Of a stretch of 64,000 bases of DNA, positions 56,736 through 64,000 are shown in pieces. The translations under genes and the position numbers were made by a program. The notes beneath the pieces were generated by a model. The model was not told where the DNA came from, made no database searches, and saw nothing but the letters and a program-made list of their open reading frames with translations. Origin of the DNA: Streptomyces caniscabiei (GTDB lineage: Bacteria; Actinomycetota; Actinomycetes; Streptomycetales; Streptomycetaceae); NCBI RefSeq assembly GCF_014930365.1, contig NZ_JABXWI010000011.1, positions 150,193-214,192 on the forward strand. The letters run 5' to 3'. The stretch's first letter is position 1; each line of letters opens with the position of its first letter.

Positions 56736-57410
56736 TTGTCCCGCTTCGTGCTCATCAAGGCAGTGCTCGGACCGATCATGCGCCTGATGTTCCGCCCCCG
56801 GGTGGAGGGCGCGGAGCACATTCCGGGGGACGGCCCGGTGATCCTCGCCGGCAACCATCTGACCTTCATCGACTCGATGATCCTGCCGCTGGTCTGCGAC
56901 CGGCAGGTCTTCTTCATCGGCAAGGACGAGTACGTCACCGGCAAGGGGATCAAGGGCCGTCTGATGGCCTGGTTCTTCACCGGGGTCGGCATGATCCCCG
57001 TCGACCGGGACGGTGGCCGGGGCGGGGTCGCGGCGCTGATGACCGGCCGTCGGATCCTGGACGAGGGCAAGGTGTTCGGCATCTACCCCGAGGGGACGCG
57101 GTCGCCCGACGGCCGGCTGTACCGGGGCCGTACCGGCATCGCCCGGCTGACGCTGATGACCGGGGCGCCGGTCGTGCCGTTCGCGATGATCGGCACGGAC
57201 AAGATCCAGCCCGGGGGCGCGGGGCTGCCGCGGCCGCACCGGGTCACCGTGCGGTTCGGCGAGGCGATGGAGTTCTCCCGGTACGAGGGGATGGATCGCG
57301 ACCGGTACGTGCTGCGGGCGGTGACCGATTCCGTGATGGCCGAGGTCATGCGGTTGTCGGGGCAGGAGTATGTGGACATGTACGCATCCAAGGCGAAGGA
57401 AGCGGCGTAG
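56736..57410 (+). CDS. plsC: 1-acyl-sn-glycerol-3-phosphate acyltransferase (PlsC)
   Basis: The product is 224 residues from TTG 56736 (LSRFVLIKAVLGPIMRLMF), with GGGAGGG six bases upstream; longer frames lack a good site. The acyltransferase blocks are all present: VILAGNHLTFIDSMILPLV (H-x4-D), FTGVGMIPVDRDGG, FGIYPEGTRSPDGRLYRGRTG and VVPFAMIGTDKIQPG. It makes phosphatidic acid from lysophosphatidic acid at the inner membrane. It is divergent from glpQ and is followed by an array of repeats. Confidence 0.93.
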   Translation: MSRFVLIKAVLGPIMRLMFRPRVEGAEHIPGDGPVILAGNHLTFIDSMILPLVCDRQVFFIGKDEYVTGKGIKGRLMAWFFTGVGMIPVDRDGGRGGVAALMTGRRILDEGKVFGIYPEGTRSPDGRLYRGRTGIARLTLMTGAPVVPFAMIGTDKIQPGGAGLPRPHRVTVRFGEAMEFSRYEGMDRDRYVLRAVTDSVMAEVMRLSGQEYVDMYASKAKEAA

Positions 57411-57443
57411 CTCCGCTGGGGGCCGGGTTCGGTCGTTTGTCCG

Positions 57444-57826
57444 GTGCGGGGCGGTGGGGGCTGGTCGCGCAGTTCCCCGCGCCCCTGGGGATGCTGTCGC
57501 TGAGTTGTCTGGTCGGGTGCGGGTCCGTGGGGTTTCTCGCGCAGTTCCCCGCGCCCCTGGCCTTGCTGTCGCTGAGTTGTTTCGTCGGGTGCGGGTCCGT
57601 GGGGGTTCTCGCGCAGTTCCCCGCGCCCCTGACCTTGCTGTCGCTGAGTTGTTTCGTCGGGTGCGGGTCCGTGGGGGTTCTCGAGCGGTTCCCCGCACCC
57701 CTGGGCATGCTGTCGCTGAGCGGGGGTCCTCCGAGCGCCGGCGGCGGGGGATGCCGAGGGCTTGGGTTGGTGGTCAGGTACGGGGCGGTGGGGGCTGGTC
57801 GCGCAGTTCCCCGCGCCCCTGGCCAT
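57444..57826. repeat. Tandem array of the dispersed repeat (exact 72-bp period)
   Basis: Cores of the GCGCAGTTCCCCGCGCCCCT repeat occur at 57467, 57539, 57611 and 57683, each exactly 72 bases apart, and a fifth at 57801 is 118 bases further on. Copy 4 is degenerate (AGCGGTTCCCCGCACCCCTG). The linkers also match (GTCGCTGAGTTGT, GTCGGGTGCGGGTCCGTGGG), so the whole 72-bp unit has been duplicated. The array fills the gap between the convergent plsC and MFS genes. Confidence 0.92.
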
Positions 57827-57833
57827 GCTGGCC

Positions 57834-59357
57834 CTAGGCGGCGCTTTCCAGGTGCTGGCCGCGCAGCATGAACCAGGCTGCTGCCGCCGTGGCCAGGAGG
57901 ACCGCCGCGCCCGCGCCCGCTGCGATCGTGAGGCCGTCGACGAAGGACGCCCTCGCGGAGGACAGCAGGGCCTCGGCCGTGGTCGGCGGCATTCCGGCCG
58001 CCGCCTCGACCGCGCCGCCCAATGACTCGTGCGCCCCTTCCGGGGTGCCCGCGGGGGCCGCGAAGTCGCGGTAGACGCCTGTCACGATCGAGCCCAGGAC
58101 CGCGATGCCGAGGGCCGCGCCCAGCTCGTACGCCGTCTCGGAGACCGCCGAGGCCGAGCCCGCCTGTTCCTTCGGGACGCTGGAGAGGATGACGTCGGCG
58201 GTGACGGTGAAGGAGAAGCCGGCGCCGACGCCGACGACCAGCAGGGCGACGCCGATCAGCGGGTAGCCGGTGGAACGGTCGACCAGGGTGAGCAGGGCGA
58301 GGGCCAGGCCGATGGCCGCGAGGCCGCCCGCCACCACCGAACGGACGGAGAAGCGGCGGGCCGCCGCTCCGGCGACCAGTCCGGCGGCCACCGCTCCGAT
58401 CGCCGCCGGAAGCTCGGCGAGTCCCGCCTCCAACGGGCGCCGGTCCTGGACCAGTTGCAGGAACTGGGAGAGGAAGAAGACCAGACCGGACAGGCCGAGA
58501 ATGGTCAGCAGGTCGGCGAGGACGGCGCCGGAGAAGCCCCGGTGGCGGAACAGCCGCATGTCCAGCAGCGGGTGCGGCAGGGTGAGCTGACGGCGTACGA
58601 AGAAGAACAGCCCGGCGACGCCGAGGAGACCGGCGGCGAGCGCGTTGCCGTCGACACCGTGGGCGGCGGTCTCCTTCACCGCGTACACGACACCGATCAT
58701 GCCGACCAGAGACAGGCCGACGCTGGGTATGTCCCACGGGCCCGGGCTCGGGTGGCGGGACTCGGGGAGCAGCTTGACGCCGACGAGGACCAGGACGGCC
58801 ATCACGGGCAGGTTGATGAGGAAGACCGAGCCCCACCAGAAGTGTTCGAGCAGGAAGCCGCCGACGACCGGGCCGACTGCCGTACCGGCGGAGGCCGTGG
58901 CGCCCCAGACGCCGATGGCGAGGCTGCGCTCGCGCGGGTCGTGGAAGAGGTTGCGGATCAGGGCGAGGGTGGCGGGCATCAGGGTCGCGCCGGCGACACC
59001 GAGCAGGGCTCGCGCGACGATCAGCATCTCGGGTGTCGTCGCGTAGGCGTTGAGGACGGATATCGCGCCGAACGCGGTTGCGCCGATCAGCAGCAGCTTC
59101 TTGCGGCCGATGCGGTCGCCGAGGCTGCCAGCCGAGACGAGCAGGCCCGCGATGACGAACGAGTAGATGTCGCCGATCCACAGGAGCTGGGTGCCGGAGG
59201 GCTTCAGGTCCTCACTGATGTAGGGGGTCGCGAGACCGAGGACGGTCGCGTCGACGGCCACCAGCAGCACGGCGAGCACCAGGACGGCGAGCGCGAGCCA
59301 GCGGCCCGGCCTCTTCTCCACCTCGACGGTGCGGGCCGGCCGCAGGGTGCTGGTCAT
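57834..59357 (-). CDS. MFS efflux transporter (DHA2 family, 14 TMS)
   Basis: The product is 507 residues from ATG 59357, with fourteen hydrophobic segments. DHA2 motifs are seen: LGDRIGRKKLLLIG (motif A) in loop 2-3, and LLGVAGATLMPATLALIRNLF followed by GVWGATASAGTAVGPVVGGFLLEHFWWGSVFLINLP (motif C). These proteins export drugs or dyes by proton antiport. It follows tetR by four overlapping bases, the usual repressor-pump arrangement, and is likely induced by the compound TetR binds. The natural substrate is unknown. Confidence 0.92.
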   Translation of the reverse strand: MTSTLRPARTVEVEKRPGRWLALAVLVLAVLLVAVDATVLGLATPYISEDLKPSGTQLLWIGDIYSFVIAGLLVSAGSLGDRIGRKKLLLIGATAFGAISVLNAYATTPEMLIVARALLGVAGATLMPATLALIRNLFHDPRERSLAIGVWGATASAGTAVGPVVGGFLLEHFWWGSVFLINLPVMAVLVLVGVKLLPESRHPSPGPWDIPSVGLSLVGMIGVVYAVKETAAHGVDGNALAAGLLGVAGLFFFVRRQLTLPHPLLDMRLFRHRGFSGAVLADLLTILGLSGLVFFLSQFLQLVQDRRPLEAGLAELPAAIGAVAAGLVAGAAARRFSVRSVVAGGLAAIGLALALLTLVDRSTGYPLIGVALLVVGVGAGFSFTVTADVILSSVPKEQAGSASAVSETAYELGAALGIAVLGSIVTGVYRDFAAPAGTPEGAHESLGGAVEAAAGMPPTTAEALLSSARASFVDGLTIAAGAGAAVLLATAAAAWFMLRGQHLESAA

Positions 59358-59992
59358 GATTCCTCTCTCGGTTGTTCGGGATGACGCGGGTGTTCGGGGC
59401 TACGTGGGTGTTCGGGGCTACGTGGGTGTTCGGGGTCCCGTGGGTGTTCGGGGTGGCGCAGTGCGCCGCCCAGCAGTAGCTCGGTGATCATGAAGGTGAA
59501 GTCGTTGGGAGCCACGCGGCCTTCCGAGACCGCCCAGGCGCCGGAGGCCAGCAGGCCGTAGAGCGCTTCGGTGAGCCAGGCCGGGGTGAGGTCGATACGG
59601 AACTCGCCCGCCGCCTGGCCGCGTTTGAACAGGGTCGCGATAGCGGCGTCGATCCGGGCCCAGCCCTCGTGCTGCCCCTCCCCCTCGAACAGCTGGTTCT
59701 CGGTGTAGAGGAAGGCGAGCAGGCCCGCGGCGGGTTCGATCTCGCGCACCAGCCGGCGGACGGCGTCGCGCGCCGGGCCCTCGTCCGGGCGCGCCGCGTC
59801 CAGCGCGGCCTCGCACTCCGCGATGCCGAGTGCCTCCAGCGCGCGTACGAGCGCGTCGCGTCCGGCGAAGTGGCGGTGCAGCGTGGCCCGGCTGATCCCG
59901 GCGGCCTTGGCGACCTCGTCCATGGTCGCGGTGGACTTGCGGGTCAGCAGGGCGGCTGCGCTGCGCAGCACGTGTTCACGATCGACGGCCAT
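59354..59992 (-). CDS. TetR-family repressor of the efflux gene
   Basis: The product is 212 residues from ATG 59992. The HTH is TMDEVAKAAGISRATLHRHFAGRDALVRAL. The ligand-binding domain is ordinary up to about residue 185. The last 30 residues are a repeat of PEHPR(D/S) units and look disordered, which is unusual. Its ATG overlaps the end of a 27-bp palindrome, and a -10-like TATGGT lies six bases upstream of it, so the message is probably leaderless. Its stop overlaps the pump start, so both are cotranscribed and autoregulated. Confidence 0.92.
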   Translation of the reverse strand: MAVDREHVLRSAAALLTRKSTATMDEVAKAAGISRATLHRHFAGRDALVRALEALGIAECEAALDAARPDEGPARDAVRRLVREIEPAAGLLAFLYTENQLFEGEGQHEGWARIDAAIATLFKRGQAAGEFRIDLTPAWLTEALYGLLASGAWAVSEGRVAPNDFTFMITELLLGGALRHPEHPRDPEHPRSPEHPRSPEHPRHPEQPREES

Positions 59993-60049
59993 GAGACAAC
60001 CATAGCCCACATGAGACATCCTTGTCTCATGTGGGCTATGGTTGTCTCA
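59992..60049. promoter_or_regulatory. 27-bp perfect palindromic operator over the tetR promoter
   Basis: Arms at 59992-60018 and 60023-60049 are exact reverse complements with spacer TCCT. Each arm holds TGAGACA twice, so the palindrome contains inner and outer TGAGACA...TGTCTCA sites. On the minus strand GAGACA and TATGGT are 18 bases apart, a plausible -35/-10 pair, six bases before the tetR ATG. Confidence 0.8.
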
Positions 60050-60075
60050 CGCGTCTCGGGGAAGAGGCGTAGTGC

Positions 60076-61047
60076 TCAGTGCCAGGGCAGGCTGCCGCGC
60101 GTGTCCCAGTACGTGCGCGGGTCCTCGGCGAGGTCCGCGAGGCGGGCCACCTGGTCGTCGTCGAGGTCGACGACCGCCGCGTGCAGGTTGGAGGCGAGCT
60201 GGTTGGTGGTGGCGGCGCCGGAGAGGACGACTCCCGCCCACGGCTGCCGCAGGACCACCGCCAGGGCGACCGCGTCGCAGCCGAGGCCCGTCGCCTCGGC
60301 GACGGCCCTGAGCGCGGCCGGGGCGTGCGGACCGGCCAGCCGGCCGTTGGCCATACCCTCCTTCACGATCACGGTCAGACCGGCGTCGTGCGCCTCGGCG
60401 AGGGCGGGGGCGGCGGAGGTCTCCAGCGCGTTGTACGTCGACTGGACGGTTCGGAAGAGGGGTTCGCCGTCGACGGTCACGGCGAGGGCGGTGCGGATGG
60501 CGTCCGCCTGGGCCGGACCGCTGGTGGAGAAGCCGACGGTGACGCCCTGGGCGGCCGCCTCCGCGAGCCTCGCGTGGAGTTCCTTGTCGGTGAGGGCCGG
60601 GCTGTCCGGGGTCACCGAGTGGATCTGATAGAGGTCGAGCCGGTCGCCGAGCAGTTCGGCGGTCTCGGCGCGCTGGTGCTCGTACGTCGGGAGGCTGTGG
60701 TCCTTGACCTCGTGCTTCTCGGCGTCGGTGGTCCAGTCGGCGGTGTAGGTGTAGCCCCACTTGCTGCCGATGACCACGTCGTCGAGGCCGGGGCGGGCGC
60801 GGAGCCAGTCGGCGAGGAACTCCTCGGAGCGGCCGTAGGAACGGGCCGCGTCGAAGTAGCGGACGCCCTGGGCGTAGGCGGCGTCGAGGAGTTCGTGGGT
60901 GCGGGTGCGGAGGGCTTCGACGGTGCGGGTCTCTCCGAGGTCGGCGTCGCGGCCGAGGGTGATGTAGCCGGGGCGGGCGACTGCGGCCAGACCGAAGCCG
61001 AGGTGGCAGGTGGGGGTGGTCGCTGCGGCCAGTCGGGCGAAGGGCAT
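60076..61047 (-). CDS. Aldo/keto reductase
   Basis: This 323-residue NAD(P)H-dependent reductase has a (beta/alpha)8 barrel. The catalytic Asp and Tyr are in GVRYFDAARSYGRSEEFLADWL and the Lys in DVVIGSKWGYTY. The usual catalytic His is not obvious; DLYQIHSVTPDSP holds it in a QIH context. The nicotinamide-side motif is VIVKEGMANGRL. The enzyme reduces carbonyls; the physiological substrate is unknown. It lies upstream of the tetR palindrome on the same strand, and is not clearly part of the pump operon. ATG 61047. Confidence 0.88.
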   Translation of the reverse strand: MPFARLAAATTPTCHLGFGLAAVARPGYITLGRDADLGETRTVEALRTRTHELLDAAYAQGVRYFDAARSYGRSEEFLADWLRARPGLDDVVIGSKWGYTYTADWTTDAEKHEVKDHSLPTYEHQRAETAELLGDRLDLYQIHSVTPDSPALTDKELHARLAEAAAQGVTVGFSTSGPAQADAIRTALAVTVDGEPLFRTVQSTYNALETSAAPALAEAHDAGLTVIVKEGMANGRLAGPHAPAALRAVAEATGLGCDAVALAVVLRQPWAGVVLSGAATTNQLASNLHAAVVDLDDDQVARLADLAEDPRTYWDTRGSLPWH

Positions 61048-61110
61048 CGCGGGCTCCGTTCGGTCGGATCCTTGGGGCTTCCGACCAACGTAACCCTCGA
61101 TGACCTTCGT

Positions 61111-61169
61111 GGGACGGGTAGGGGCGGTGGGGCGGGGAGTTCGTCGCCCCCACCGCCCCTACCCGTCCC
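61111..61169. repeat. 22-bp perfect inverted repeat between AKR and argH
   Basis: Arms GGGACGGGTAGGGGCGGTGG at the start of 61111-61132 and its complement at 61148-61169 enclose a 15-base loop. It lies 64 bases upstream of the reductase start and beyond the end of argH, and could end argH transcription. The following GGCTTCGCTCGAGCGGGAGG belongs to a second intergenic motif seen widely in Streptomyces. Confidence 0.75.
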
Positions 61170-61261
61170 TCCCCCACTCTCGGCTTCGCTCGAGCGGGAG
61201 GTGCCCCCACCAAGGGGCTGCGCCCCTTCGACCCCCAGGCGTCCGTCCGGTGGGACTTCTC

Positions 61262-61281
61262 GCGCAGTTCCCCGCGCCCCT
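61262..61281 (+). repeat. Dispersed intergenic repeat copy downstream of argH
   Basis: The core GCGCAGTTCCCCGCGCCCCT is preceded by GTGGGACTTCTC. It lies 34 bases past the argH stop. Confidence 0.85.
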
Positions 61282-61314
61282 TGAAGGGCCTGCGGCCCAT
61301 TCAGGGGCAGGCGG

Positions 61315-62745
61315 TCAGGCCTTCTTCGCCGTTGCCCACGTGTGCTGGGCCGTCACGTCCTTCTTGATGTCCGCCAGTTGGATCGCCACCGCGCTCGGGG
61401 CCGTGCCGCCGCGGCCGTTGCGGGAGGCGAGGGCGCCCGGGACGTTCAGGACCGTGCGGACCTCGGGGGTGAGGTGGGACGAGATCTTGGCGAACTGGTC
61501 GTCCGTCAGGTCGTTCAGTTCCTTGTTCTCGGCCTCGGCGGCCTTCACGCACTCACCGGCGACCTCGTGGGCCACCCGGAAGGGGACGCCCTGCTTGACC
61601 AGCCACTCGGCGATGTCCGTGGCCAGGGAGAAGCCGGCCGGGGCCAGCTCCTCCATGCGCTCGCGGTGGACGGTGAGCGTGGCCATCATGCCGGTGAACG
61701 CGGGGAGGAGGACCTCCAGCTGGTCGATGGAGTCGAAGACCGGCTCCTTGTCCTCCTGGAGGTCGCGGTTGTAGGCGAGGGGGAGCGCCTTCAGGGTCGC
61801 CATCAGGCCCGTGAGGTTGCCGATCAGACGGCCGCTCTTGCCGCGGGCCAGCTCCGCGATGTCCGGGTTCTTCTTCTGCGGCATGATCGACGAGCCCGTC
61901 GAGAACGCGTCGTGCAAAGTCACGAAGGAGAACTCCTTCGTGTTCCAGATGATGATCTCCTCGGCGATCCGGGAGAGGTTCACACCGATCATCGCGGTCA
62001 CGAAGGCGAACTCGGCGACGAAGTCGCGGGACGCGGTGCCGTCGATGGAGTTCGCGGAGCTGCCGTGCTCGAAGCCCAGGTCCGCGGCCACCGCCTCCGG
62101 GTCCAGGCCGAGGCTGCTGCCCGCGAGGGCGCCGGAGCCGTACGGGGAGACGGCGGTGCGCTCGTCCCACTGGCGCAGCCGCTCGGCGTCCCGGGAGAGG
62201 GACTGGACGTGGGCGAGGACGTGGTGGGCGAAGAGGACCGGCTGGGCGTGCTGGAGGTGGGTGCGGCCGGGCATCGCCACGTCCGGGTGGGCCTCCGCCA
62301 GACCGATCAGCGCGTCCTGGAGGTCCGCGATCAGACCGCCGATCGTGCGGGCGTGGTCCCGCAGGTACATCCGGAAGAGGGTCGCGACCTGGTCGTTCCG
62401 GGACCGGCCGGCACGCAGCTTGCCGCCCAGGTCCGGGCCGAGGCGCTCCAGGAGACCGCGCTCCAGGGCGGTGTGCACGTCCTCGTCGGCGACGGTGCCG
62501 ACGAACGCCCCCGACGCCACGTCCGCCTCGAGCTGGTCCAGGCCGGCGATCATCCGGGACAGCTCGTCCTCGGTGAGCAGGCCCGCCTTGTGCAGCACGC
62601 GCGCGTGGGCGCGGGAGCCCGCGATGTCGTACGGGGCCAGCCGCCAGTCGAAATGGACGGACGCGGACAGCTTCGCCAGGGCCTCGGCGGGACCGTCGGC
62701 GAAACGGGCGCCCCAGAGCCGTACGTCACCGCTGTTGCTGCTCAC
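61315..62745 (-). CDS. argH: Argininosuccinate lyase
   Basis: The product is 476 residues from GTG 62745 (VSSNSGDVRLWGARFADG), with AGGAG ten bases upstream. The fumarase/aspartase-family signature is GSSIMPQKKNPD near residue 290. Other active-site segments are GRSRNDQVATLFRMYLRD, THLQHAQPVLFAHH (catalytic His) and LPLAYNRDLQEDKEPVFD. It completes arginine synthesis by splitting argininosuccinate to arginine and fumarate. ARG-box-like sites are upstream. It is single here, not in an arg operon. Confidence 0.97.
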   Translation of the reverse strand: MSSNSGDVRLWGARFADGPAEALAKLSASVHFDWRLAPYDIAGSRAHARVLHKAGLLTEDELSRMIAGLDQLEADVASGAFVGTVADEDVHTALERGLLERLGPDLGGKLRAGRSRNDQVATLFRMYLRDHARTIGGLIADLQDALIGLAEAHPDVAMPGRTHLQHAQPVLFAHHVLAHVQSLSRDAERLRQWDERTAVSPYGSGALAGSSLGLDPEAVAADLGFEHGSSANSIDGTASRDFVAEFAFVTAMIGVNLSRIAEEIIIWNTKEFSFVTLHDAFSTGSSIMPQKKNPDIAELARGKSGRLIGNLTGLMATLKALPLAYNRDLQEDKEPVFDSIDQLEVLLPAFTGMMATLTVHRERMEELAPAGFSLATDIAEWLVKQGVPFRVAHEVAGECVKAAEAENKELNDLTDDQFAKISSHLTPEVRTVLNVPGALASRNGRGGTAPSAVAIQLADIKKDVTAQHTWATAKKA

Positions 62746-62786
62746 TCGCGTTGCTCCTAGATCTCCGCTTACTGCGTTCACTGCCA

Positions 62787-62815
62787 TGCATGAGTATGCA
62801 GAACTCTGCATGAAT
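62787..62815 (-). promoter_or_regulatory. ARG-box-like operator upstream of argH
   Basis: A palindrome ATGCAGA-AC-TCTGCAT (62796-62811) is flanked by two TGCATGA units 20 bases apart (62787 and 62807). These resemble Streptomyces ArgR sites built on GCAT. They lie 42-70 bases upstream of the argH start, where ArgR repression is expected. Confidence 0.55.
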
Positions 62816-62948
62816 CGTCAATCTGAGAGAAGTTTGAGAGACGCCGAAAAACGTTTGAACAAACGAAACCGCTTTCCCGTAACTCACACCGAACGCAGGC
62901 GCCGCGTCCATCACCACCGACCACACCCGACCCGAGTGAGGCATCCGC

Positions 62949-64000
62949 ATGTCCAGGGCTCTTCCGAAGTACAACAAGCGTCGCGTAGGGATCATCGGCG
63001 GCGCCGCCGCGGTCGTGCTCTCCGGAGCGGTCATCGCGGGTTCCGCCCTCGCCGGTGAGGGTGCCAACAACGAGGACGCCGCGGGGAACGCCTCCCCCGG
63101 CACCATCACCTGCCCGGCCGTCGAAGGCAGCCTCCCGGCGATCCCGGCCTCCGCGAAGGCCGAGGTCGACAGCAACCTCGCCCAGCTGCAGACCCAGATC
63201 CAGGAAGCCAACCAGCGCCTGATCGACACCGTCGGCCAGGGCGGTCCGAACTTCGTCAACAACGCCATCCTCGGCCCGCTGGAGGACAAGCGCGTCGCCG
63301 CGCTCAACCGCATCGAGACCGCCATCGGCCGCGCCGCGGCCAAGCCCGAGGGCCTGGAGGCGCTCGCCCCCTGCCAGCTGAACCAGGGTGGCGCGGCCGC
63401 CGGCGGTGAGGCGCAGGCAGGTGCGGGCGCCGGTGCCGGCGCCGGGGCGGAGGCCGGTGCGGGCGAGGGTGCCGCGGACGCGGGCAACGCCGGCGCCGCC
63501 GGAACGATCACCTGCCCCGAGGTCGAGGGCGAACTCCCCGCCATCCCGGCCTCCGCGAAGGCCGAGGTCGACCGCAACCTCGCACTCCTCGACACCCAGA
63601 TCCAGGAAGCCAACCAGCGCCTGATCGACACCGTCGGCCAGGGCGGCGCCAACTTCGTCAACAACGCCATCCTCGGCCCGCTGGAGGACAAGCGCGTCGC
63701 CACGCTCAACCGCATCGAGACCGCCATCGGCCGCGCCGCCGCCAAGCCCGAGGGCCTCGAAGCCCTCGCCCCCTGCCAGCTCAACCAGGGCGGCGCCGCG
63801 GGCGCCGGTGAGCAGGCGGGCGCCGGCGAGGAGGCCGGAGCCGAGGCCGGTGCGGGCGAGGGTGCCGCGGACGCGGGCAACGCCGGCGCCGCCGGGACCA
63901 TCACCTGCCCCGAGGTCGAGGGCGAACTCCCCGCCATCCCGGCCTCCGCGAAGGCCGAGGTCGACCGCAACCTCGCACTCCTCGACACCCAGATCCAGGA
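62949..64000 (+). CDS. Secreted repeat protein (partial, continues past window)
   Basis: An open frame from ATG 62949 (MSRALPKYNKRRVGIIGGAA) stays open to the window edge, giving 350 residues. A signal sequence ends near SALAGEGA. The rest is two complete and one partial repeat of 134 and 131 codons. Each has ITCPAVEG/ITCPEVEG, PAIPASAKAEVD, QEANQRLIDTVGQGG, NNAILGPLEDKR, LNRIETAIGRAAAKPEGLEAL and APCQLNQGG, so two Cys per repeat can form a disulphide. An Ala/Gly/Glu-rich linker joins them. Repeats 2 and 3 are almost identical in DNA. No family was recognised; a cell-surface or secreted structural role is an inference. Confidence 0.85.
   Translation, partial: MSRALPKYNKRRVGIIGGAAAVVLSGAVIAGSALAGEGANNEDAAGNASPGTITCPAVEGSLPAIPASAKAEVDSNLAQLQTQIQEANQRLIDTVGQGGPNFVNNAILGPLEDKRVAALNRIETAIGRAAAKPEGLEALAPCQLNQGGAAAGGEAQAGAGAGAGAGAEAGAGEGAADAGNAGAAGTITCPEVEGELPAIPASAKAEVDRNLALLDTQIQEANQRLIDTVGQGGANFVNNAILGPLEDKRVATLNRIETAIGRAAAKPEGLEALAPCQLNQGGAAGAGEQAGAGEEAGAEAGAGEGAADAGNAGAAGTITCPEVEGELPAIPASAKAEVDRNLALLDTQIQ

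Noticed and set aside
57444..57826. CRISPR array
   Set aside because: The repeated units have conserved linkers rather than unique spacers, no cas genes are near, and the same core occurs singly elsewhere.
62726..63988. 420-codon minus-strand frame opposite the secreted repeat protein
   Set aside because: It is the mirror of a clearly signal-peptide-bearing repeat protein with correct codon bias; its Ser/Ala/Pro repeats are a consequence of the repeats on the other strand.

Overview
The window is high-GC (about 70% or more) actinobacterial chromosome and is best read as the core of a Streptomyces genome. The evidence is the ssgB sporulation gene, GTG and TTG starts, GTGA/ATGA stop-start overlaps, and a gene order (ruvCAB - yebC - pdxST - pimA/patA/pgsA - HIT - thrS) that matches the conserved core of Streptomyces and partly that of Mycobacterium. 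No phage, plasmid, transposase or CRISPR array is visible. All calls come from reading the sequence and from family knowledge; no search was run.

Layout. (1) 1-7.7 kb, minus strand: Holliday-junction processing (ruvB partial, ruvA, ruvC), a YebC regulator, PLP synthase (pdxT, pdxS), a small LemA-like membrane protein, and three translationally coupled genes that start phosphatidylinositol mannoside synthesis (pgsA, patA, pimA). (2) 8-18.5 kb: an EF-G-like GTPase with an altered G4 motif, a large membrane protein, a 200-bp giant inverted repeat, a HIT-domain Ap4A-type enzyme, a K+ channel, thrS, a coupled pair of uncharacterised genes including a DUF4365-like protein with nuclease-like motifs, a DEDDh exonuclease and tRNA-Val. 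(3) 18.6-29 kb: an SRPBCC protein, a polytopic membrane protein, and a five-gene minus-strand pectin/rhamnogalacturonan-type locus (lipoprotein, two ABC permeases, a YesL-like DUF624 protein, a Tat-exported PL26-like lyase). A second, identical tRNA-Val lies beyond it. (4) 29-36 kb: a PGPGW membrane protein, ssgB, a CGNR protein, small membrane proteins, a DsbA-family protein, a double GNAT protein and pabC/pabB for folate. (5) 36.0-36.5 kb: five tRNAs (Gly, Cys, Val, Val, Val). (6) 36.5-41.4 kb: a zinc-ribbon protein, an APH-fold protein, a Ser/Thr kinase and a TrmH methylase. (7) 41.5-49.1 kb: cobalamin genes, including a 1541-residue fusion of a disordered region, BluB and CobT. (8) 49.2-57.4 kb: acetyltransferases, the metNIQ importer with a Cys/Met-rich leader ORF, a sigma-like factor, a secreted GlpQ and PlsC. 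(9) 57.4-64 kb: an array of a dispersed intergenic repeat, a TetR/MFS efflux pair behind a 27-bp palindrome, an aldo/keto reductase, argH with ARG-box-like sites, and a secreted repeat protein running off the end.

The most notable items are the metNIQ leader ORF with alternative hairpins, the giant inverted repeat and 72-bp tandem array built from one intergenic repeat family, the BluB-CobT fusion with a roughly 970-residue low-complexity arm, the long TetR operator that spans a probable leaderless start, and the secreted repeat protein. Nothing in the window is plainly an unrecognised defence or mobile system. The DUF4365 pair is the nearest candidate for undescribed biology.
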